A stretch of 59,758 nt of DNA from Agmasoma carcini (nom. nud.) (lineage: Eukaryota > Microsporidia > Thelohaniidae): contig JAOXFI010000026.1 of NCBI GenBank assembly GCA_029232285.1, positions 1-59,758 of the forward strand, written 5' to 3'. Of the stretch, positions 52,106 through 59,758 are shown one piece after another. Below the pieces are notes generated by a model that was given only the letters and a program-made list of their open reading frames with translations, searched no databases and had not been told where the DNA came from. Made by a program: the position numbers and the translations under genes. The first letter of the stretch is position 1, and the number at the start of each line of letters is the position of its first letter.

Positions 52106-52417
52106 TTATTTATAAAAATCCTCTGGAATCAAAGTACAATGTTTTTTGAAACTTAGTAAACCTTTTACAAAAAATACTATAAAGAATAAAGAATTAAACA
52201 AAAGGAAACAATTCTTCCGATTAGATCTACCCTTAATCATAAATAATAAGCTACGAAATGATATAAGTAGTAATATAAAAATTATAATATAAATTATAAT
52301 TATTGTATTGTTATATGTACTATTTGATATTATCATATCATTACAATTATAAAATATTCTGTTCTTATTAAAATTGGCAATATTTTCAATTAATTCTTTA
52401 TTGTTTATTTGATACAT
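52106..52417 (-). CDS. Array protein 3: small two-helix membrane protein, 103 aa
   Basis: MYQINNKELIENIANFNKNR, then FYNCNDMIISNSTYNNTI, a helix very rich in Ile (~35-52), KGRSNRKNC turn, helix 2 and the tail CTLIPEDFYK. The start is AAATTTTTTTAACC-ATG. It is closest to copy 4, which shares NSTY, FFVKGLLSFKKHCTLIPED. The basic turn suggests the positive-inside side between the helices, leaving both termini on the other side, by the positive-inside rule. Confidence 0.72.
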   Translation of the reverse strand: MYQINNKELIENIANFNKNRIFYNCNDMIISNSTYNNTIIIIYIIIFILLLISFRSLLFMIKGRSNRKNCFLLFNSLFFIVFFVKGLLSFKKHCTLIPEDFYK

Positions 52418-52630
52418 GGTTAAAAAAATTTGTTGAATATTTTTAAATGATTAAGGAAAATATTTAATAAAAATATTAGGATAAATATATTAGGATAAAT
52501 GTTGTGTAACTTAAGCTTGTTATAAAAAATTATACATTGTATGGCCGTACATAGTAACAACATCTTCTCATTCAACTAAAGAATATATTTGTTAGCTAAA
52601 TTTTCAGGGCATATGGCAATGGAATTTGTA

Positions 52631-53180
52631 TTAAATATTTATCTATCTATTTTTAAGGATTACATACCTATAATTTAATAATTCACATCAACTTTTAAAA
52701 AAATTAAATAAATCATTTTATTTCTATCTATTTTTAACCTTTATATTTCTACTTATAAATTATAAAATTTTTCGAAAAAATGTAAATATTACATATCTAT
52801 TTTTAAATTTTATATTTCTACTTATAAATTATAAAATTTTTCGAAAAAATGTAAATATTACATATCTATTTTTAAACTTTATACTTCTACTTATAAATTA
52901 TAAAATTTTTCGAAAAAAATGCAAATATTACATATCTATTTTTAAACTTTATACTTCTACTTATAAATTATAAAATTTTTCAAAAAAATTAAACATTTTG
53001 AATCAAATGTTACCCACCTATTTTAAAATATATTTAATTATAATATTTATCTATCTAATTTTAATTTAATATATTCTTTTTAATTATTCTGTATCTAATT
53101 GCTTACTTTTATACCATATAATAAATTAAAATTTTACAAGTAGATATGTAATCTTTAAAAATAGATAGATATATCTATAA
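52631..53180. mobile_element. TIR element with internal ~66-bp tandem repeat
   Basis: Left end TATCTATCTATTTTTAAGGATTACATA (from ~52640) is repeated inverted at the right end (TATGTAATCTTTAAAAATAGATAG, to ~53172). The interior has four ~65-bp units of TTCTACTTATAAATTATAAA...TTTTTCGAAAAAA (52745-52990). Non-coding, so a non-autonomous DNA element is likely. Confidence 0.6.
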
Positions 53181-53279
53181 ATTTATATTTTAAATGTACT
53201 TTTTAAGGCAAAAGGTGTGTAAAAACAAAGTAGTATTGATTAGAAAGTTATTTGTATATTTTCACTCATTCAATAAATA

Positions 53280-53745
53280 ATTTTAAGTATTATTCAATTT
53301 ATAAAATCAAAACAGTAAGTAAAAATTCCTAAAAATCAACAATAAAAAAATGTAGAAGGGGTGGACATGAGTTTAGTAAATATACACTTATCATCCTTTG
53401 ATAAAAGGCTATGTAAGAACTTAAATTTCAATTTTCAATGGATAATGACAGTGATAACATACAATAATATTGTAGGTTGAGTTAGTGTTATTACCGATTT
53501 ATGTTTTCAATATTACCATCTTATGTTTTCAATATTACCACTTATGATTTCAATATCACCGACTTATGATTTCAATATCACAAACTTATGTTTTCAATAT
53601 TATCACTTATGTTTTCAATATTATCACTTATGTTTTCAATATCACCGACTTATGTTTTCAAGAACCCGAAGTGTGACCCTTCTTACCAAAAATAAGAAAC
53701 GTATGTTTATCATTAGATGGTTAGAATAAACGAGATTATCTATAT
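53280..53745 (+). repeat. R1 dispersed repeat interrupted by 21-bp minisatellite
   Basis: Starts with CAGTAAGTAAAAATTCCTAA and AGAAGGGGTGGAC, then TGAGTTAGTGTTATTACCG. At 53495-53660 a 20-22-bp unit ACTTATGTTTTCAATATTA is amplified ~8 times. R1 then resumes with GTGACCCTTCTTACC and TTATCATTAGATGGTTAG. Confidence 0.6.
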
Positions 53746-53804
53746 TTCCCATGGTAAAAATAATAAAACAAATATTATACAGAATAATTTAAAAAATTAA
53801 TATT

Positions 53805-54116
53805 TTATTTATATAAATCCTCTGGAATCAAAGTACAATGTTTTTTGAGACTTAGAAAACCTTTTACAAAAAATACCATAAATAATAAAGAATATAACAA
53901 AAGGAAACAATTCAACCTATTAGGTCTACCCTTAATTATAATAAAGAAGTTATAAACTAATATAAATAGTAATATAATAATTATAATACGAATTATAATT
54001 ATTATAGCGTAGTATGTACTATTTGATATTATCATATCATTACAATTATATAATTCCATTCTTTTTAAAAATGCATTTACTTTTGTAATTAATTCTTCAT
54101 TGCTCATTTGATGCAT
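53805..54116 (-). CDS. Array protein 4: small two-helix membrane protein, 103 aa
   Basis: MHQMSNEELITKVNAFLKRM, then ELYNCNDMIISNSTYYAI, an Ile-rich helix, IKGRPNRLNC turn, helix 2 and KKHCTLIPEDLYK. Start ATTTTTTTTTAACC-ATG. The second Met (position 4) lines up with the start of copies 1 and 2. Copies 3 and 4 are the most similar pair and are separated by the TIR element and an R1 copy. Confidence 0.72.
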   Translation of the reverse strand: MHQMSNEELITKVNAFLKRMELYNCNDMIISNSTYYAIIIIIRIIIIILLFILVYNFFIIIKGRPNRLNCFLLLYSLLFMVFFVKGFLSLKKHCTLIPEDLYK

Positions 54117-54179
54117 GGTTAAAAAAAAATATTTTTTGACATTATTTTTGATTGAATAATAAAATTATAAAGCTCTGTG

Positions 54180-54430
54180 ATGAATCCAAATATCTACGTG
54201 GTAACGTTGAAAACAACGGCTAATTGAGCTAAAGCATGGTTGTGGGGATACAGTTAACCTTGTTTACGGTCGATAGATACCTTTCTTCCTAAAGATGTAC
54301 TTAATAGCACTAAGCCCAGCTTACAATATAAAATGATGTCTTTAAAGTCTTATAATTAATATCTGTTTTCATCCTTTCTATATTTTATTATTTTTGAGTT
54401 TTTATTTGCTGGTCTTCTATTGTAAGTTTA
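54180..54430 (-). repeat. R1 dispersed repeat, minus orientation
   Basis: GTACTTAATAGCACTAAGCCC near 54291, preceded by TTACGGTCGATAGATACC and GGTAACGTTGAAAACAACGG, followed by TTTTTGAGTTTTTATTTGCT. Confidence 0.6.
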
Positions 54431-54499
54431 TTGATAATTAAGATTCTTTGTATAGAGAAGTTTCAAATTGATACTATCTTAATATTGGATAATTAAACA

Positions 54500-54690
54500 T
54501 TTTATTATATTGAAAATATTAAGATAAAGTTTTTAATATATAATTTTCTTCATCCAATTGCAAACATTTCATATCAATCGGTAAATAAACCTTTTATTAT
54601 ATTGAAAATATTAAGATAAAGTTTTTAATATAGAATTTATTCATCCAATTGCAAACCTTTTATTATATTGAAAATATTAAATAGAGAAAA
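54500..54690. repeat. Duplicated ~88-bp block with R3 word
   Basis: CTTTTATTATATTGAAAATATTAAGATAAAG occurs twice and partly a third time, with CATCCAATTGCAAAC (reverse R3) after each. Confidence 0.6.
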
Positions 54691-54719
54691 CCAATAATTA
54701 TTTAGATTATGTAATTTTA

Positions 54720-54900
54720 TGAATCTAGACTTTGTGTAACAACAGCTATAACAGGTTAGAGTCTACCAAGGCATTATAATATGAATAACCTGTTCAATCT
54801 AGTGACAATAGATAAACACCTATTGTTAATTGTCAAGTAAGGACTACTTATTAAAGATATAAGCTGATTAGTATATGTAATATATATTTAAAGATTTACT
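54720..54900 (-). repeat. R1 fragment, minus orientation
   Basis: GTGTAACAACAGCTATAACAGG..., ATAGATAAACACCTATTG and AAAGATATAAGCTGATTAGT follow the minus-strand R1 order, though the core is diverged. Confidence 0.4.
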
Positions 54901-54919
54901 ATCAGTACCTAAAATGGTT

Positions 54920-55095
54920 AAATAGGACTTATTAAATAAGAACATAATAAATAGAACATTATAAATAAGAACATCATAAATAAGAACATCATAAATAGGA
55001 CTTAATAAATAAGAACATTATAAATAGGACTTAATAAATAAGACATAATAAATAAGAACATATTAAATAAGAACTTATTAAATAGGAACATCGAC
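54920..55095. repeat. AATAAGAACATTATAAATAGGA repeats
   Basis: About ten imperfect 12-16-bp units of [AT]AATA[AG]GA[AC][CT]AT. Confidence 0.8.
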
Positions 55096-55227
55096 TTAAT
55101 AGAAAGATTATAATATCATTTATAATAAGCGTATGATTGCTAAACCTATTATCTCTTATTTTATAGAAAACGTAAAAATATTTACATTAACTAACTAACT
55201 AACAAATTATTTAATTTTTATTTATTT

Positions 55228-55545
55228 TCATATATTTTTATATAATTCTGGTAAATGTTTAAATATAAACATAATTAAGCAGAATGAATATGTGAAAGCC
55301 AGTACATTTAATATAATAAAGTAGATGTAATAATGGAAATCTTTTTTGGTTTCACTTAATTTCTCAGTATATTTTCTTAAACTAAAACAAGTGAAAAGAT
55401 AAATGATTGAAAGAATGTTAAAAGCGAATATTATTGAAATAAATTTACCAATTGATAGTATTTTATTTAGAAAATCAAATATATTAAAATTTATGATATA
55501 TTCTTCAAATAATTCAGCTAAAACATTTTTAATTAAATAAAACAT
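55228..55545 (-). CDS. Small membrane protein, 105 aa (array subfamily B)
   Basis: A polar/aromatic N-terminus, then hydrophobic helix ~34-54, basic turn SLRKYTEKLSETKKD, second helix ~72-92 and tail KHLPELYKNI. The tail recalls IPEDLYK of array proteins 1-4 and the layout is the same. It is most like the next gene at 56318 (RRYIELS versus RKYTEKLS; FCYTYCLI versus FTYSFCLI). Start AAAAAAATTTATTCC-ATG. Function unknown. Confidence 0.6.
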   Translation of the reverse strand: MFYLIKNVLAELFEEYIINFNIFDFLNKILSIGKFISIIFAFNILSIIYLFTCFSLRKYTEKLSETKKDFHYYIYFIILNVLAFTYSFCLIMFIFKHLPELYKNI

Positions 55546-56300
55546 GGAATAAATTTTTTTATATTTTAATATAATTTAGCATATCAAATAATGACATGTC
55601 TCGAATGATGACATATCTCAAATAATGACATGTCTCAAATAATGACATTTTTTAATAAATGGTTACAACATTTAATTAATTATTCATTCTCTTTTATATA
55701 ATTGACGCACAACAAAGAATAATTATCAATCAAAGTCAAATCTTAAAAATAATAGAATACAACCATAAATAATCATATTTTAATAAGTATTAATATTTAA
55801 AAATTAATAAACTCAATTATATCAGAACATAAATAAAATAATAATATTTTAGTTCACCTTCCAAATATAAATATATATAATAAAAATTGTATAATAAAAA
55901 ATATATATTAATACAACCTTTATTGTTATATTAACATTTTCAAATATATATAATTTATTTTCTATTTGATTAAGTACAAGATGGTCCATAAAAGATTTAC
56001 TAAATTTCAACAAATATTATATGAAATACCAAGTTTATAATATCATAGTTATGATATCATAGTTATAATAAATCATAGTTATGATATAGTATTGTATATT
56101 AAAAGTGTTACTATTATCATAACAATCAAGTTTTTATACTAAGACATGAAAACATATAATTTCCATTTTTATAATATTTTCCATTTTTATAATATTATAA
56201 TTTCCATTTTTATAATATTTATAATATTTATAATTTCCATTTTTATAATAATTTCCATTTTTATAATATTTATAATTTCCCCCTTTTATTATTAAAAAAA
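55546..56300. repeat. AT-rich spacer with ATTTCCATTTTTATAATAT repeats
   Basis: TTTCCATTTTTATAATATTT occurs ~6 times at 56158-56280; ATCATAGTTATGATAT and AATAATGACATGTCTC repeats occur earlier. No gene seen. Confidence 0.65.
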
Positions 56301-56317
56301 ATCAAAAATCAAATTTA

Positions 56318-56581
56318 TTAAAAATATAAATACATAATTGATATTAAACAATAAGTATAACAAAAATTTACTACAACCAAAATCAATATAAATAAATAAT
56401 ATAAATTACTATCCTTTAAACTTAATTCAATGTATCTACGAATATTAAAAGAAATGAAGAGACACATAATTAGTAGAAAAAATGATGCTAACATTATTAA
56501 AAGAGACATACCAAATGATAGAAATGTATTTATAAGATTTACTATATTTGATATTGTAAAATATTCTAAATAAAAATTCAT
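56318..56581 (-). CDS. Small membrane protein, 87 aa (array subfamily B)
   Basis: MNFYLEYFTISNIVNLINTF, first helix ~24-46, turn NIRRYIELSLKDSNLYY, second helix ~65-85. It ends soon after helix 2 without the LYK tail. Paralogous to the 55228 gene by motif order. The ATG follows AAAAATAATTATCC. Confidence 0.55.
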   Translation of the reverse strand: MNFYLEYFTISNIVNLINTFLSFGMSLLIMLASFFLLIMCLFISFNIRRYIELSLKDSNLYYLFILILVVVNFCYTYCLISIMYLYF

Positions 56582-56589
56582 GGATAATT

Positions 56590-56815
56590 ATTTTTAATAA
56601 TTAAATATTATTAAATATTATAAAATTTACTATAATTGATATTATTCAATTTATAATAAAATTTACTATATTTGATATTATAAAATTTACTATATTTGAT
56701 ATTATAAAATTTACTATATTTGATATTATAAAATATTATTATTCCATTTGGCATAAAATTTATTATTCAATTTATAATAAAATATTATTATTCAATTTAT
56801 AAATTTTTTTAAAAA
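56590..56815. repeat. AAAATTTACTATATTTGATATTAT repeats
   Basis: Five units of ~24 bp, then TTATTCAATTTATAATAAAA units, between array gene 6 and BUD20. Confidence 0.8.
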
Positions 56816-56825
56816 ATTTTCATAA

Positions 56826-57113
56826 ATGCCTCAAAGATCTTCAAAAAGTAAGCAAAAGAATAGAAGTAAGAGAAAGTACATGAAAAAGCGTATTAAAAGA
56901 TTAGGAGAACGTGAAATGGATCAAATCAAAGAAAGACTGGAAAATGGTGAGAAATCTAACGAACTTGAATGTATAGAATGCGATAGAAAATTTCAAGATA
57001 TTGTAGCTAAACAAGGCCATTTAAGAACAAAGGCACACAAAAGAAGACTTAAGGAACTCAAGAAACAATGTCATACACAAAGAGATGCTGAAATGGCAGC
57101 TGGTTTACTTTAA
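56826..57113 (+). CDS. BUD20: Bud20/ZNF593-type C2H2 zinc-finger protein
   Basis: A 95-residue protein with a very basic N-terminus (MPQRSSKSKQKNRSKRKYMK) and one C2H2 finger, LECIECDRKFQDIVAKQGH and LRTKAHKRR, followed by KELKKQCHTQRDAEMAAGLL. The finger type with the extended x3-TK-HKRR and the C-terminal Q-x-D/AE-AAG segment is the ZNF593/Bud20 signature. Bud20 is a shuttling pre-60S factor in ribosome export. The length is shorter than in yeast (166 aa) but near the minimal domain. Upstream: TTTTTTAAAAAATTTTCATAA-ATG. Confidence 0.88.
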   Translation: MPQRSSKSKQKNRSKRKYMKKRIKRLGEREMDQIKERLENGEKSNELECIECDRKFQDIVAKQGHLRTKAHKRRLKELKKQCHTQRDAEMAAGLL

Positions 57114-57129
57114 TATAAAAATAAAAAAT

Positions 57130-57300
57130 ATTATTCGTTAAATATTCTTTAATATTTATATTGATATTGATATTGATATAATAATATTATTTTTTATTAT
57201 TCTTTAATATTCTTTAATATTTTTTAATATTTTTTAATATTTTTTATTATCTTTTATTATTCTTTATTATTCTTTATTATTCTTTAATATTTTTTATTAC
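57130..57300. repeat. TTTAATATTTTTTATTATTC repeats
   Basis: Simple AT tandem units between BUD20 and tRNA-Arg. Confidence 0.7.
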
Positions 57301-57386
57301 TCTATATACAAAAATTTAACACTTATAAATATCACTATAATGGGTTTTATTTTTAAGAACAAAACAATATATTACTATATTTAAAA

Positions 57387-57457
57387 GGACCTATAGCTTA
57401 ATGGTAGAGTCTTGGTTTTCGGCACCAATTGTCCGGGTTCGATTCCCGGTCGGTCCT
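57387..57457 (+). tRNA. tRNA-Arg(UCG)
   Basis: 71 nt. Acceptor GGACCTA with TCGGTCC (one mismatch), D-arm GCTTAATGGTAGAGT, anticodon stem TTGGT/ACCAA with loop TTTCGGC giving anticodon TCG, T-arm CCGGG-TTCGATT-CCCGG. A TTTT terminator follows at 57459-57462. The mismatch in the acceptor stem is a minor weakness; identity is inferred from the anticodon alone. Confidence 0.85.
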
Positions 57458-57458
57458 C

Positions 57459-57462
57459 TTTT
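57459..57462 (+). terminator. Pol III terminator of tRNA-Arg
   Basis: TTTT one base after the tRNA end. Confidence 0.6.
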
Positions 57463-57482
57463 AGTAATTACCGTAAACCGAT

Positions 57483-57749
57483 TGTCGTATTCCGCGGGTG
57501 TTTTGGCACCACGTATGTAGTTGATGAAGATACTTTTGATTAGTAACTTCCTTTTTGAAGGTCGCGGTGGAGCAGAACCATATCCGGACTTTGTTGTAGA
57601 TTTAATATTGTTTGAATAAAAATTATTTGAAGATGACATTGTTTATTTTTATGTTCCTGTATTTATACTTTTAATTGTTTATTTATCAGTAAACAAATAT
57701 ATATATTAATTTTATAATTTTTAATTTTGTAAAATTAGAATTTACGACA
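57483..57749 (-). mobile_element. 3' LTR of Ty3/gypsy-like element
   Basis: On the minus strand the LTR starts TGTCGTAAATTC right after the polypurine tract and ends GGAATACGACA, giving the inverted ends TGTCGTA/TACGACA. It is 267 bp and ends 25 bp from the tRNA-Arg 3' end. Its sequence is shared with the solo LTR at 37880. An ATG inside opens a frame (MSSSNNF...KSGYGSAPPR) that the solo LTR also keeps for ~25 residues; in the full element it may be the start of gag. Here the frame just runs on into the antisense of the tRNA. Confidence 0.85.
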
Positions 57750-57763
57750 TCCACCCTCCTTCG
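57750..57763 (-). other. Polypurine tract of the Ty3-like element
   Basis: CGAAGGAGGGTGGA on the minus strand, abutting TGTCGTA of the LTR. It primes plus-strand synthesis in LTR retrotransposons. Confidence 0.75.
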
Positions 57764-57781
57764 TGATTCGCTACTGCTTGG

Positions 57782-59758
57782 TTATAGGTCTGATCTTACA
57801 ATGTTTGTTTTTACTATCTGTGCCTCATTTTCGATCCAAATATTAGTACCATTTTGGGATGTTTTATAAATTCTAAATGGGCCATCCCATTTCATATCCA
57901 ATTTGTTTCCAAGTTCTTTCTTTTTATATACTAAGTCTCCTATTTGATAATTATAGTGTTTTCTCTTTGAATTAATTTTTTTGTTATCCTGATTGTAAAA
58001 TTTTTTTATCCTGCTTTTTACTTCGTCATGGCAGATGTTTAGTTCTCTTCCTAGGATATCTACTGGGCTATAGTTATGTACTAATTGGAAACTCGGCATT
58101 CCTATAGTTCTGTTATGCACACACTGGAGACTAAGATTAATCAGTCTTGACAGCTTTGATAGTTTCTGGTTGTAGTTCATTTTTAATACTCTACTTATAC
58201 TTTGATTAATTCTTTCTGAAATCGCATTCCCGGTTGGGTTATAAGTACTTGAAAATATGTGCTTTATATTTAAGTTTCCTAGGTGTCTTGCTAATTCTCT
58301 GCTTGTATACTGTGTTCCTTGGTCTGTTAGCAATGTTTTAAAGGTTCCAAATTTTGATATCCATTCTTCAATACAATTAATGATATCTTTGGATGTAATG
58401 GAAGTTGAAAGGTGTACTCTTGATAGTCGTGAGAATCTGTCCGTGAGCGTTATAAGATAAAAGTGTTTTTCTTTAATTTTCATGTCGTTCTGAAAGTTTG
58501 ATATTGGTAAGGGACCATAGATATCACTTGATAAGTCTTCGAGCAAGTTATTACTAGATATGCCTCCTTTAATAAATCCGTGTTTAGTGTTAAAATTTTT
58601 ATATCTCTGGCAGAGGATGCAATCATCGATAGTCTTTCTAATTGTTTTTCCAAGATTTATAATGTTATAAAATGGATTGATGTTATTGAATAATGCGGTT
58701 TCTCCCGGGTGTTGGAGTACGTTGTGTATGTTTTTTACAAATTTGTATGCATATTGCGTTGGAATATAGATCTTTCCGTCTTTATCTGTTTCAAGTTTTT
58801 TTGCATTTTTGTCTTTACTAAATTTGTTTTGGGCTTTTAGAATTTCATTTTTGTCTATCAAGCATAGTTTCTGATTTGGCATGCTTATATAATTCAGTCG
58901 TGAAAGTGTATCGGCTTTGTCATTAAGCGTTCCTTTCTTATGTACTAATTTTATATTATATTCTTGTAGTAGGATCTTCCATCTTTGTATTCTATTTGTA
59001 GTGGAATCAGAATTAAATAAAATATTCTTATTATCGACGTAACAAGTAGTTAGACTTCCAAATATGATTTTTTTAAAGTGTTGTAGGGCTCTAAGTAGTG
59101 CGCAAAATTCTTTCTCCATGGTGGTATAATTCATTTCATTTGTCTTATAACTTCCACTAAATATTCCTACTATATTTGATTGTTGTTTGATGATGACGCC
59201 CATTCCAACATCTGATGCATCACTTTCCAGAATAAATTCTTCGTTGGGATCGATGTGATGTAATAAAACGTTGTTCTTAATTTTCTCTATTATCTTGTTG
59301 ATTGTTATTTCGTCTTGTTCCGACCAGTTAAATTTATTATACTTTTTAAGTTTTTTATATATGTCGTGAAGTTCTATGCTCAAGTTGGGTATGAAAGGTC
59401 TATACCAATTTATGAACCCTAGTAATCTTTGCAAACCTCTAATGGAACTTGGTTTCAGCTTTTTTGGGTCAATGGAAAATCTTTCAGGGTCTGGTGATAT
59501 TCCTTTAGCATCTACCTTAAGTCCTAAATACGAAATTTCCTTTATGAAAAGTTTGCTTTTTACCATATTAATACAAATGTTAAAATTTTTAACCATCTCA
59601 AGAATCTTTTCCAGATCCTTATAATGTGTTTCTTCATCGGGGGAATATACTAAAATGTCGTCAAGAAACACCTTAACACAGCTAAGTGGCTCAAATACGA
59701 GCTGCATTGTTCTTTGAAAAACTCGTGGCGCATTGGTGAGCCCAAAAGGTACTCTTTT
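57782..59758 (-). CDS. pol: Ty3/gypsy pol (RT-RNase H-integrase), 5' end beyond window
   Basis: Open through the window edge, 658 residues visible. In order: RT block PFGLTNAPRVFQRTM, active-site block VFLDDILVYS, RT thumb, RNase H with FILESDASDVGMG and TMEKEFCALLRAL, integrase zinc finger (HNVLQHPGET...CILCQRYK), and integrase core with SSDIYGPLP, LLTDQGTQYTSRELARHL and STYNPTGNAISERIN giving D-D-E. No chromodomain at the C-terminus, which ends MKWDGPFRIYKTS...RSDL only 18 bp before the polypurine tract. RT before integrase identifies Metaviridae-type order. No stop or frameshift, so the copy is young and maybe active. Confidence 0.95.
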   Translation of the reverse strand, partial: KRVPFGLTNAPRVFQRTMQLVFEPLSCVKVFLDDILVYSPDEETHYKDLEKILEMVKNFNICINMVKSKLFIKEISYLGLKVDAKGISPDPERFSIDPKKLKPSSIRGLQRLLGFINWYRPFIPNLSIELHDIYKKLKKYNKFNWSEQDEITINKIIEKIKNNVLLHHIDPNEEFILESDASDVGMGVIIKQQSNIVGIFSGSYKTNEMNYTTMEKEFCALLRALQHFKKIIFGSLTTCYVDNKNILFNSDSTTNRIQRWKILLQEYNIKLVHKKGTLNDKADTLSRLNYISMPNQKLCLIDKNEILKAQNKFSKDKNAKKLETDKDGKIYIPTQYAYKFVKNIHNVLQHPGETALFNNINPFYNIINLGKTIRKTIDDCILCQRYKNFNTKHGFIKGGISSNNLLEDLSSDIYGPLPISNFQNDMKIKEKHFYLITLTDRFSRLSRVHLSTSITSKDIINCIEEWISKFGTFKTLLTDQGTQYTSRELARHLGNLNIKHIFSSTYNPTGNAISERINQSISRVLKMNYNQKLSKLSRLINLSLQCVHNRTIGMPSFQLVHNYSPVDILGRELNICHDEVKSRIKKFYNQDNKKINSKRKHYNYQIGDLVYKKKELGNKLDMKWDGPFRIYKTSQNGTNIWIENEAQIVKTNIVRSDL

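Noticed and set aside
53523..53729. 68-codon plus-strand frame with repeated FQYY/HLC words
   Set aside because: Translation of the 21-bp minisatellite inside R1.
57391..57639. 82-codon minus-strand frame as an independent gene
   Set aside because: It runs from the LTR into the antisense strand of tRNA-Arg; kept only as a possible LTR-internal gag start.

Overview
The window looks like a piece of a gene-sparse, very AT-rich, repeat-rich microsporidian genome. Four things support this. Single-exon genes have extremely short 5' leaders, and most start just after an AAATTT-type signal (AAAATTTTACC-ATG). Encoded proteins are eukaryotic but compact: a proteasome beta-3 subunit, an RFC small subunit, an Rtf1 Plus3 protein, a P5A ATPase and a Bud20 zinc finger. 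A GGGGG/CCCCC box lies upstream of two genes. Intergenic DNA is crowded with decayed mobile elements and minisatellites. The species cannot be named from this sequence; large-genome AT-rich microsporidia fit best.

Region 1 (1-15.8 kb): a small GTPase, a hypothetical protein, a membrane-anchored AAA ATPase, a possible TAP42-like protein, an Mkt1/XPG-like protein, Rtf1, an acidic Ser/Asp micro-protein divergent from a polytopic membrane protein, proteasome beta-3, and a Ser/Thr-rich signal-anchor protein. Between the genes lie a decayed ~1.5-2 kb element (R2, about 4.0-5.4 kb), copies of a dispersed repeat (R1), a 69-bp tandem repeat with B-box-like motifs and a relatively GC-rich island with hairpins (12.5-12.76 kb).

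Region 2 (15.8-37.7 kb): 4.8 kb of gene-free relic DNA, then a gene cluster: P5A ATPase (SPF1-like), a helical protein, RFC3, a Spa2/GIT-homology protein, leucyl aminopeptidase, two overlooked micro-genes, a GATA factor with a second degenerate finger, and an ankyrin-like protein. Many minisatellites sit between them.

Region 3 (37.7-50.5 kb): tRNA-Leu(AAG) with a solo Ty3-type LTR 31 bp downstream, an Erg28-like membrane protein, an unknown 87-aa protein, an Nnf1-like kinetochore protein, an inverted second copy of R2, decayed Merlin-type transposase fragments and a 70-nt perfect-stem palindrome.

Region 4 (50.5-59.8 kb): a tandem array of small two-helix membrane proteins, all on the minus strand, interleaved with R1 copies and a TIR element. 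BUD20 follows, then tRNA-Arg(UCG), and finally the 3' LTR, polypurine tract and intact RT-RNaseH-integrase frame of a Ty3/gypsy element that runs off the window. The Ty3 LTR lies 25 bp downstream of its tRNA in the same orientation as the solo LTR at tRNA-Leu. This suggests integration targeted to the 3' side of tRNA genes.

Most promising for a second look: the tRNA-3'-targeted LTR element; the small-membrane-protein array interleaved with R1; the R1 family itself; and the structured island at 12.5-12.76 kb.
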